From Nesterenkonia sp. (lineage in GTDB: Bacteria; Actinomycetota; Actinomycetes; Actinomycetales; Micrococcaceae), in contig NZ_JAJUJJ010000005.1 of NCBI RefSeq assembly GCF_029265375.1, positions 1-64,000 on the forward strand: a stretch of DNA of 64,000 bases, in the 5' to 3' direction. Positions within the stretch are counted from its first letter, which is position 1. Every line of letters starts with the position of its first letter. This document shows, in pieces, positions 50,731 through 58,574 of this stretch. Position numbers and translations under genes: made by a program. The notes below the pieces were generated by a model. That model was not told the origin of the DNA. It saw only the letters and a program-made list of their open reading frames with translations, and made no database searches.

Positions 50731-50912
50731 CGAGCTGCAGGCCCCCGGCACGTTGTGAACTTTCTGCAATGTGAGCGGAGACCGCCGATATCGATATGAG
50801 GTGCGCGTCGCTCAACCACGCACCTGTATCCACCCCCCGGCGCATGACAGCTGCTGGATCAGCAGCAGCGCGTAGGCTGATGAGTAGTCGCACACATGAC
50901 ATGGAGGGGGCC

Positions 50913-51572
50913 ATGACCACGCATCGATTGGACTCACCGCTGGGCAGCGAAACTGCCATCGCCGGGATCGAGTACCAGATCAGAAACTCCCGCTCGGCGT
51001 TCCGTGCGCTGAAGCCGGAGGGTTTTGGAGAGGCAGAGACATGGGGTGTTCTGCAGCCCGAGCCCATCAACGCTCACGATCAGCACGCCATCTGCGTCAT
51101 GGTCATGGGGCGGAAGATCGGCTATGTGCCCGCGGCTGAGGCGCCGCACTTCAGCCCGGCGCTGCAGCGTCTCCAGCAGACCGGCCAGTACGTGGAAGTT
51201 CCGGTGCGGCTGCGTGGCCGGGACCGTGGGGATGAGGGACTGCATGTCACCGGCACCGTCTACCTCCCGGATCCCCACGAGCTTCAGGAGCTCCTCGGCC
51301 CTGCCCACCTGAGCCAGCAGGCGCCGGCACACTACCGGCCGCCTGCGCCATACCCGGCTGACTGGAGGCCTCCGAAATCGCATGCGGCGGCGATCCTGCT
51401 CTCGCTGTTCCTGGGGACCTTAGGCATTGACCGCTTCTACCTCGGCCATGCGGGAGTGGGCATCGCCAAACTGCTCTTCTCCTGGATGACATTCGGCGTC
51501 TGGCAGCTGATCGATTGCGTGCTGATCATCGCCAAAGGCACTGAGGGCCTGAAGCGCATCAATTGGCACTAG
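50913..51572 (+). CDS. HIRAN-like domain plus TM2 domain membrane protein
   Basis: N-terminal AGIEYQIRNSRSAFRAL...VLQPEPINAHDQHAICVMVMGRKIGYVPAAEAPHFSPAL resembles HIRAN; C-terminal KSHAAAILLSLFLGTLGIDRFYLGHAGVGIAKLLFSWMTFGVWQLIDCVLII is TM2. Confidence 0.78.
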   Translation: MTTHRLDSPLGSETAIAGIEYQIRNSRSAFRALKPEGFGEAETWGVLQPEPINAHDQHAICVMVMGRKIGYVPAAEAPHFSPALQRLQQTGQYVEVPVRLRGRDRGDEGLHVTGTVYLPDPHELQELLGPAHLSQQAPAHYRPPAPYPADWRPPKSHAAAILLSLFLGTLGIDRFYLGHAGVGIAKLLFSWMTFGVWQLIDCVLIIAKGTEGLKRINWH

Positions 51573-51672
51573 GTCCTCCGGCGGCGGAGTGCGCACCGGC
51601 CGCCCACTCCGAAGCCGGCATCGGGTAAGTTCGACCTGGATAGAAACAGACAATCTGAAAGGGAGGGCACCC

Positions 51673-52659
51673 GTGGAGACCTCAGTACTGGGACGCACCG
51701 GACGGCAGGTGACCCGCATCGGACTGGGAACCTGGCAGCTGGGCGGAGATTGGGGAAGCGTCACTGAAGCCGAGGCTCTCGAAGTGCTCGACGCCGCCGC
51801 CGAGGCCGGCGTCACCTTCTTCGACACAGCCGACGTCTACGGAGACGGCCGCAGCGAGAAGATCATCGGACAGTGGCTGGCCAGCAATCCAGGATGGAAC
51901 GGCACCGTGGCCACCAAGATGATCCGACGGGCCCCGGAGCCTTCGCTGGCCCACGCCACCGCCGAGAACTTCCGCGCATGGACCCAGCGGTCTCGCGAAA
52001 ACCTTGGGGTCGAGACTCTCGATCTGGTGCAGCTGCACTGCCCCACCGATGACGTCTACGACGACGACGCCGTCTTCGATGCACTGGATGAACTGCTGGC
52101 CGAGGGAGCGATCGCCTCCTACGGCGTCAGTGTGGAGACCTGTGACCAGGCCCTGCGCGCGATCGCCCGGCCCGGCACAGCCACTGTGCAGATCATCCTC
52201 AACGCGTTCCGGCAGAAGCCGCTGGAGCAGGTGCTCCCTGCCGCCCAGCAGGCCGGTGTGGGGATCATCGCCCGGGTCCCGCTGGCCAGCGGCCTCCTCT
52301 CGGGACGCTACGGAGCCGATACCGAGTTCCCCGCCGATGACCACCGGAACTTCAATCGCCGCGGAGAGGCCTTCGACGTCGGCGAGACCTTCTCCGGCGT
52401 CGACTACGCCACCGGCGTGCAGGCTGCCGCCAAGTTCTCCCGCCTAGCGGCCCAGGCTGGTGTGGAGCCCGCCCAGGCGGCGCTGGCCTGGGTGCTGCAG
52501 CAGCCCGGAGTCTCCACCGTGATCCCTGGGGCCCGGAACCCGCAGCAGGCGCGCAGCAACGCCGCCGCAGCCGAGGTGGAGCTCCCCGAGCAGTTCATCT
52601 CCGCGGTCAGAGAGCTCTACGATGCCTCCATCCGCCCCGAGGTGCACCACCGCTGGTGA
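51673..52659 (+). CDS. Aldo/keto reductase
   Basis: GRTGRQVTRIGLGTWQLGG, FFDTADVYGDGRSEKIIGQWL, TVIPGARNPQQARSN. GTG start. Confidence 0.9.
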   Translation: METSVLGRTGRQVTRIGLGTWQLGGDWGSVTEAEALEVLDAAAEAGVTFFDTADVYGDGRSEKIIGQWLASNPGWNGTVATKMIRRAPEPSLAHATAENFRAWTQRSRENLGVETLDLVQLHCPTDDVYDDDAVFDALDELLAEGAIASYGVSVETCDQALRAIARPGTATVQIILNAFRQKPLEQVLPAAQQAGVGIIARVPLASGLLSGRYGADTEFPADDHRNFNRRGEAFDVGETFSGVDYATGVQAAAKFSRLAAQAGVEPAQAALAWVLQQPGVSTVIPGARNPQQARSNAAAAEVELPEQFISAVRELYDASIRPEVHHRW

Positions 52660-52666
52660 CCACCTG

Positions 52667-52696
52667 CTGCTCGGGGCCGCGTCCAGCCCCGAGCAG
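52667..52696. terminator. Bidirectional hairpin CTGCTCGGGGC-N8-GCCCCGAGCAG
   Basis: Perfect 11-bp stem between convergent aldo/keto reductase and MaoC-like genes. Confidence 0.75.
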
Positions 52697-52704
52697 CGGC
52701 TGCC

Positions 52705-53619
52705 TCAGGGCAGGGTCAGTGTGCCGGTGAAGTGCCGGCGGTTCTTCCGCGGGTTCCATCCGGTGAAGCGCCAGGCGGAGTCGTCCTGCCGCTCGGCCGC
52801 GAAAGCGACTGACGCCGGCAGCGTGATCGGAGCTTCGAACTCGATGCTCCAGCGGTGACCAGCCTGCTCCGGCTCGCGGCCCTCCAGCATTCGGGCAGCC
52901 GAGTACATTCCGTGCACAATCGTGGTGCGCTGTCCCAGCGCCTTGGCGGTCAGCGATGAGAGATGGATCGGGTTGAAGTCTCCGGAGACCGCCGCGTACT
53001 CCCGGCCTGCATCGGCGCCCAATGTCCACCGGCCTGTCGGCCGCGGCGGGGTGAATTCTCCGCGGCCGGTGCGGGAGCCGGCCTCCTTCGGTGATCCAGC
53101 GATATAGGAACCCCGACCCAGGTAGGTGGAGACTCCCCGCCAGAGTGGGGCGGCATCGGGGCTCTGCGGATCCTCATCCGCCGCATAGACCTCTACGGTG
53201 ATGTCCACCTGGGTGCCACGCCTGTGGGGCCGGAAGTTCTCCGCCCCGACGAGGATCTGCAGCGGCTGACCGGCGGTGATCGGCCGGCGGTGCTCCACCG
53301 TATTGGACAGGTGGACCATGCCCAGCAGCGGCAGGGGGAACTCCTCCGCGCTCATCAGCGCCATCTGGACGGGAAAACCCGCGATATGCACCAGGACTGA
53401 GGGCAGTGAGGTGCGGTGCACGCCGTCGAAGGGTTCTCCGTTGAAGAGGCGGCGGTACTTCTCTGCCTGGGCTTCGGTGATGCCCGGGTGCTGGGCCAGC
53501 ACAGGCTCGACCTCCAGGGTCCTCAGCGAACCGGTGGAGCTCAGCCGGGAGGTCACCGCATCCACAGCAGCGCGCCGGTAGATGCTGGACAGGGCGGGCA
53601 GCTCGATCTTCCGCGCCAT
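52705..53619 (-). CDS. MaoC-like 3-hydroxyacyl dehydratase
   Basis: Double hotdog; C-terminal YAAVSGDFNPIHLSSLTAKALGQRTTIVHGMYSAARML hydratase motif. Confidence 0.88.
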   Translation of the reverse strand: MARKIELPALSSIYRRAAVDAVTSRLSSTGSLRTLEVEPVLAQHPGITEAQAEKYRRLFNGEPFDGVHRTSLPSVLVHIAGFPVQMALMSAEEFPLPLLGMVHLSNTVEHRRPITAGQPLQILVGAENFRPHRRGTQVDITVEVYAADEDPQSPDAAPLWRGVSTYLGRGSYIAGSPKEAGSRTGRGEFTPPRPTGRWTLGADAGREYAAVSGDFNPIHLSSLTAKALGQRTTIVHGMYSAARMLEGREPEQAGHRWSIEFEAPITLPASVAFAAERQDDSAWRFTGWNPRKNRRHFTGTLTLP

Positions 53620-53621
53620 GC

Positions 53622-54980
53622 TCAGGCTCCAATCAGGTTCTGGCCGCAGACCCGCAGAGTCAGCCCCGAGGTTCCGGCCGCCGCCGGCGAGGTCAGGTAG
53701 GCCACGGTCTCTGCCACGTCCTCCGGACGGCCGCCCTGGTTCAGTGAGTTCAGGCGGCGAGCCACCTCCCGGGTGGCCATCGGCATTTTGGCGGTCATCT
53801 CCGTCTCGATGAAGCCGGGGGCCACCGCGTTGATGGTCCCGTGCCGGGCCTCCAGCTGGGCAGAGGCCGCCGAGACCATCCCGATCACCCCGGCCTTGGA
53901 GGCCGCGTAGTTGGTTTGACCCCGGTTGCCGGCGATTCCGGAGGTCGACGCCAGGGAGACGATCCGCGGTCCGACGCTGTCCTCGGTGCGGTTGAACAGC
54001 TCCGAGGACAGGAAGGCCCGGTTCATGCGCAGCTGGGACTCAATATTGACCGCGATGACCGAGTCCCAGCGGGAGGCGTCCATATTGGCCAGCAGCTTAT
54101 CCCGGGTGATGCCGGCATTGTGCACCACAATGTCCAGCCGACCGTAGTGCTGCTGGGCATGCTCAAGGATCCGCTCCCCGGCATCCTCAGCGGTGATGTC
54201 CAGCTGCAGGGCGGTGCCGCCGACCTGGTTGGCCACTGCCGCCAGCTGCTCTCCGGCGGCGGGCACGTCCACCAGGATCACGCGGGCGCCGTCGCGGTGG
54301 AGCACCTTGGCGATCGCGGCTCCGATTCCGCGGGCGGCGCCGGTGACCACAGCCACCTGATTCTGCAGCGGAGCGCTCCAGTCCTCGGGCAGCGCGCCGT
54401 TGACGCTGCTGACGGTGAGGAACTGCCCGGAGACGAACGCCGAGCGGCCCGAGAGCAGGAAGCGCAGTCCGCCGGCGACCGAGGGGGCTGCCACATCCAG
54501 GTCCTCGCTGAGGACAAGGCCGTTGGCGGTGCCGCCGGCGCGCATCTCATGGGCGGTGGACCGGGTCAGTCCCTCCACGCCCTTGCGGGCGGCACGAATC
54601 GCCGGGTCCTCGGTGCCGGTCGGGTCGCGGAAGACAGTGATCACCCGGGCCGAGGGCAGCAGCTGTTTCAGCAGTCCCCCCAGGGCCAGGACGGTGTCGC
54701 TGAGATCAGCCGGGGTGCTGATGGTGTCGAAGACTGCCACCACGGCGGCCAGCTTCTCCTTCGGGCCCACATGGCGTCGCACGTCCAACCCCCAGCTGAC
54801 CAGCTGGGCGGCCAGGGTGTCAGAGGCCTCGCCGTCTCCGACCACAACCACCGGGCCCTCCACCAGAGGCGCGTTCGGTCGGTAGCGGCGCAGCTTGGCA
54901 GGCTGCGGCAGTCCCAGCGCCTTGGTCACGCGCCGGCCCAGGCCGGTGTTGGCGAATTCGGTGTAGGTGTCCTGCGCCAT
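53622..54980 (-). CDS. 3-oxoacyl-ACP reductase (FabG4-like, with N-terminal non-catalytic Rossmann domain)
   Basis: NQVAVVTGAARGIGAAIAKVLHRDGA, HNAGITRDKLL, YAASKAGVIGMV, PGFIETEMTAKMP. Confidence 0.88.
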   Translation of the reverse strand: MAQDTYTEFANTGLGRRVTKALGLPQPAKLRRYRPNAPLVEGPVVVVGDGEASDTLAAQLVSWGLDVRRHVGPKEKLAAVVAVFDTISTPADLSDTVLALGGLLKQLLPSARVITVFRDPTGTEDPAIRAARKGVEGLTRSTAHEMRAGGTANGLVLSEDLDVAAPSVAGGLRFLLSGRSAFVSGQFLTVSSVNGALPEDWSAPLQNQVAVVTGAARGIGAAIAKVLHRDGARVILVDVPAAGEQLAAVANQVGGTALQLDITAEDAGERILEHAQQHYGRLDIVVHNAGITRDKLLANMDASRWDSVIAVNIESQLRMNRAFLSSELFNRTEDSVGPRIVSLASTSGIAGNRGQTNYAASKAGVIGMVSAASAQLEARHGTINAVAPGFIETEMTAKMPMATREVARRLNSLNQGGRPEDVAETVAYLTSPAAAGTSGLTLRVCGQNLIGA

Positions 54981-54991
54981 AGAGTCTGGTC

Positions 54992-56278
54992 TCACCGTCC
55001 TTCGATGATTGCTGTGATGCCCTGCCCTCCGGCCGCGCACACGGAGATGAAGCCCAGCTTGCCGGGCTTGCCGTGCAGCAGCTTGGCCAGGGTGCCCACA
55101 ATGCGCCCGCCGGTGGCGGCGAAGGGGTGGCCGGCGGCCAGCGAGGATCCGGTCACGTTCAGCCGGGAGCGGTCGATGCTGCCCAGGGGCTGGTCCAGGC
55201 CCAGCTTCTCGCGGCAGAACTCCTCGGACTCCCATGCACGCATCTGGGCGAGCACAGTGGAGGCGAAGGCCTCGTGGATCTCGAAGTACTCGAAGTCCTC
55301 AAAGCGCAGGTTGTTGCGCTTGAGCATCCGAGCCGCGGCATAGGCCGGAGCCATTAGCAGCCCCTCGGCGCCGTCGACGAAGTCCACTGCGGCCTCTTCG
55401 TAGTCGACGAAGTTCGCCAGCTTGGGCAGGTCCTGCGCATCGGCCCACTCCTCGGAACCCAGCAGCACCGTGGCAGCGCCGTCAGTCAGGGCGGTGGAGT
55501 TCGCCGCCGTCATCGTCGCCTCATCCCCCAGGTTCCGGCCGAAGACCGGTGAGAGCTTGGCCAGCTTCTCCACCGTGGAGTCCGCACGCATGTTGTTGTC
55601 CCGGTTCACTCCCTTGAACGGGGTCACCAGATCGTCGAAGAAGCCGTCGTCGTAGGCCTTGGCCAGGTTCTGGTGAGAGGCAGCGGCCAGCTCGTCCTGC
55701 TCCTGGCGGGTGATGCCCCACTGGTGCGCGGTCACGGCCATATGCTCGCCCATGGACAGTCCGGTCCGCGGCTCATTGGTGCCCGGGGCCTGCGGCGCCA
55801 GATGTCCGGGCCGGATCTTGGCCAAGGCCTTCATCCGCTGGCCCAGGGTCTTGGCCCGGTTGGCCTCCATGAGGACCCCGCGCAGCTCATCGGTGACCAC
55901 AATCGGTGCGTCGGAGATGGAGTCCACGCCTCCGCCGATCGCCGAGTCGATCTGGCCGAGCTTGATCTTGTTGGCCAGCGAGCCGATGGCCTCCATGCCG
56001 GTGGCGCAGGCCATCTGCACATCGTAGGCCGGCGTCTTGGGGTCCAGCGGAGTGCCCAGCAGGGACTCGCGGACCAGGTTGAAGTTCTTGGAGTGCTTCA
56101 GCACCGCGCCGCCGGCGACTGCGCCGAGCTGCTGTCCCTGCAGCCCGAAGCGAGCCACCAGCCCATTGAGCGCAGAGGTCAGCATGTCCTGGTTGGACGC
56201 CTCGGCGTAGGCGCCGTGCGCGCGGGCAAAGGGAATACGGTTAGCGCCGATGATGACGGCGTCGCGAATGTCGACCAT
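54992..56278 (-). CDS. Acetyl-CoA C-acyltransferase (FadI-like thiolase)
   Basis: MACATGMEAIGSLANKI (catalytic Cys), EIHEAFASTVLAQM, NVTGSSLAAGHPFAATGGRIV, SVCAAGGQG. Confidence 0.92.
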   Translation of the reverse strand: MVDIRDAVIIGANRIPFARAHGAYAEASNQDMLTSALNGLVARFGLQGQQLGAVAGGAVLKHSKNFNLVRESLLGTPLDPKTPAYDVQMACATGMEAIGSLANKIKLGQIDSAIGGGVDSISDAPIVVTDELRGVLMEANRAKTLGQRMKALAKIRPGHLAPQAPGTNEPRTGLSMGEHMAVTAHQWGITRQEQDELAAASHQNLAKAYDDGFFDDLVTPFKGVNRDNNMRADSTVEKLAKLSPVFGRNLGDEATMTAANSTALTDGAATVLLGSEEWADAQDLPKLANFVDYEEAAVDFVDGAEGLLMAPAYAAARMLKRNNLRFEDFEYFEIHEAFASTVLAQMRAWESEEFCREKLGLDQPLGSIDRSRLNVTGSSLAAGHPFAATGGRIVGTLAKLLHGKPGKLGFISVCAAGGQGITAIIEGR

Positions 56279-56384
56279 GGTGTGAACCTCCGATGTGGCT
56301 TTATTACTCACCAGTATCTTAGACTACTTGTGTCGGGTATCACGAACCCTGCTTCTTCTCTCTTCTTCGTTCAGGAGGTCCCGC

Positions 56385-58460
56385 ATGACCACACCCCGCA
56401 CCGACACCGGGGAGATTCCCGTCAGCGCCGTCAGTCCCCAGGAGGTGGAACGTCTGCTGCTGGGCGCCTGGGCGGAGACCCGGCGCACCGCCCGCGGCGT
56501 GCTGAAGGACCCGCAGTTCCACAAAGTGGAGGGCATGAGCACTGCCGATCACCGGGAGCGGACGCTCAAGCAGCTCCACGCGCTGGTGGAGCAGGGCGCC
56601 GTGCACCGGGCCTTCCCCAAGGAGTTCGGCGGCCAGGACGCCCACGGGGCCAATATCGCCGCATTCGAAGAGCTGGTCACCGCGGACCCGTCTCTGCAGA
56701 TCAAGGCGGGCGTCCAGTGGGGCCTGTTCGGCGCTGCGGTGATGCATCTGGGCTCCCGCGAGCATCAGGCGCGGTGGCTGCCCGGGATCATGTCCCTGGA
56801 GGTGCCCGGCGCCTACGCGATGACCGAGATCGGCCACGGCTCCGATGTGGCCTCCATCGGCACCACGGCCATCTACGACCCGGAGACCGAAGAGTTCGTG
56901 CTGCACACTCCCTTCGAGGCGGCCACCAAGCGCTTCCTGGGCAATGCGGCCCTGCACGCCAAGGCGGCGGTGGTCTTCGCGCAGCTGATCACCCGGGGGG
57001 TCAACCACGGGGTGCACTGCTTCTACGTGGATGTCCGCGACGACGAGGGCCGGGCTCTGCCGGGCATCACCATTGAGGACGACGGGCACAAGGGCGGCCT
57101 CAACGGAGTGGACAACGGGCGCTTCCGGTTCAACCAGGTGCGGGTGCCGCGGACTCACCTGCTCAACCGCTACGGCGACGTCGCCGCCGACGGCACCTAC
57201 ACATCCTCCATCGAATCTCCGGGCCGCCGGTTCTTCACCATGCTGGGAACCCTCGTCCAGGGGCGAGTCTCACTGACCGGTTCGGCCGTGGCCGCCTCCA
57301 AGCTGGCCCTGATCGGAGCGATCACCTACGGCAACCAGCGCCGCCAGTTCCACACCGCCTCCCCCACCGAGGAGCAGGTGCTGATGGACTATCAGGTGCA
57401 CCAGCGCCGGCTGATCCCCCGGCTAGCCAAGACCTTCGCCGCCGCCTTCGCCCACGAAAAGCTGCTGGCCAAGCTCGACGACGTCTTCTCCGGCCGGGAC
57501 GACTCCGATGAGAACCGTCAGGAGCTGGAGACCCTGGCAGCCGCGATCAAGCCGGTGGCCACCTGGCACGCATTGGACACCCTGCAGGAGGCGCGCGAGG
57601 CATGCGGCGGGGCCGGCTTCATCGCCGAGAACCGGTTCACCTCGCTGCGGGCGGACCTGGATGTCTACGTCACCTTCGAGGGCGACAACAATGTGCTGCT
57701 GCAGCTGGTGGCCAAGCGGCTGCTGGCCGACTACGCCGCGGAGTTCAAGAATGCCGACGTCGGGGCTCTGGCCAGCTATGTGGCCAATCAGGCGTCGGAT
57801 CGGGTGATGCACCGGTTCGGACTGCGGCGGGCGCTGCAGGAGTTCCGGGACACCGGCGACGAGCGGCGCAGCGCCAACTGGTTCAAGCAGCCGGAGGTCC
57901 AGCGCCAGCTGCTGGCCGGCCGGGTCCGGCAGATGGTGGTCGACGTCGCCTCCGAGCTGCGCAGCACGGCGAAGCTGCCGATGCAGAAGCAGGCTGAGGT
58001 CTTCAACGAGCACCAGTACGAGATCGTCAATGCAGCCAAGGCCCACGCTGATCTGCTGATGTGGGAATCCTTCACCGATGCGCTGGAGAGGGTGGAGCAT
58101 GAGCCCACCAAGCAGGTGCTCACCTGGCTGCGCGATATCTACGCGCTGACCACGATTGAGGAGACCCTGGACTGGTATCTCGGCAACGGTCGGATCTCCT
58201 CGCAGCGAGCCCGGACCCTCTCCCCCTACATCAACCGGCTTCTGGCCCGGGTGCGTCCCCACGCCCAGGACTTGGTCGACGGCTTCGGCTATGAGCCCGA
58301 TCATGTCCGGATGGAGGTGGCCTCCGGGGCCGAGCAGGCCCGGCAGGAGGAAGCCCTGGAGTACTACCGCACACTGCGGGCCTCCTCAGAGGCGCCGGTG
58401 GATGAGAAGACGCTGCTGGACAAGAAGCGGGCTGCCGAGCGCGCCGCTCGGGCCCGCTGA
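56385..58460 (+). CDS. Acyl-CoA oxidase/dehydrogenase family protein
   Basis: GAYAMTEIGHGSDVASIGTTAIYDPETEEFVLHTPFEAATKRFLGNAA, RFRFNQVRVPRTHLLNRYGDV, ACGGAGFIAENR. Confidence 0.9.
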   Translation: MTTPRTDTGEIPVSAVSPQEVERLLLGAWAETRRTARGVLKDPQFHKVEGMSTADHRERTLKQLHALVEQGAVHRAFPKEFGGQDAHGANIAAFEELVTADPSLQIKAGVQWGLFGAAVMHLGSREHQARWLPGIMSLEVPGAYAMTEIGHGSDVASIGTTAIYDPETEEFVLHTPFEAATKRFLGNAALHAKAAVVFAQLITRGVNHGVHCFYVDVRDDEGRALPGITIEDDGHKGGLNGVDNGRFRFNQVRVPRTHLLNRYGDVAADGTYTSSIESPGRRFFTMLGTLVQGRVSLTGSAVAASKLALIGAITYGNQRRQFHTASPTEEQVLMDYQVHQRRLIPRLAKTFAAAFAHEKLLAKLDDVFSGRDDSDENRQELETLAAAIKPVATWHALDTLQEAREACGGAGFIAENRFTSLRADLDVYVTFEGDNNVLLQLVAKRLLADYAAEFKNADVGALASYVANQASDRVMHRFGLRRALQEFRDTGDERRSANWFKQPEVQRQLLAGRVRQMVVDVASELRSTAKLPMQKQAEVFNEHQYEIVNAAKAHADLLMWESFTDALERVEHEPTKQVLTWLRDIYALTTIEETLDWYLGNGRISSQRARTLSPYINRLLARVRPHAQDLVDGFGYEPDHVRMEVASGAEQARQEEALEYYRTLRASSEAPVDEKTLLDKKRAAERAARAR

Positions 58461-58492
58461 GCACAGGCGTCCACACGTCCCCACCTCTAAAG

Positions 58493-58551
58493 CGTGTGCA
58501 ATGGGCCCAAACTCAGGCCGGAATCACCTGAGTTTGGGCCCATATGACACG
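58493..58551. terminator. Long bidirectional hairpin ATGGGCCCAAACTCAGG-N9-CCTGAGTTTGGGCCCAT
   Basis: Perfect 17-bp stem (58501-58543) with flanking CGTGT/ACACG pairing, between convergent genes. Confidence 0.85.
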
Positions 58552-58574
58552 TAACGCGGAGGTCGAGCGGGGGC

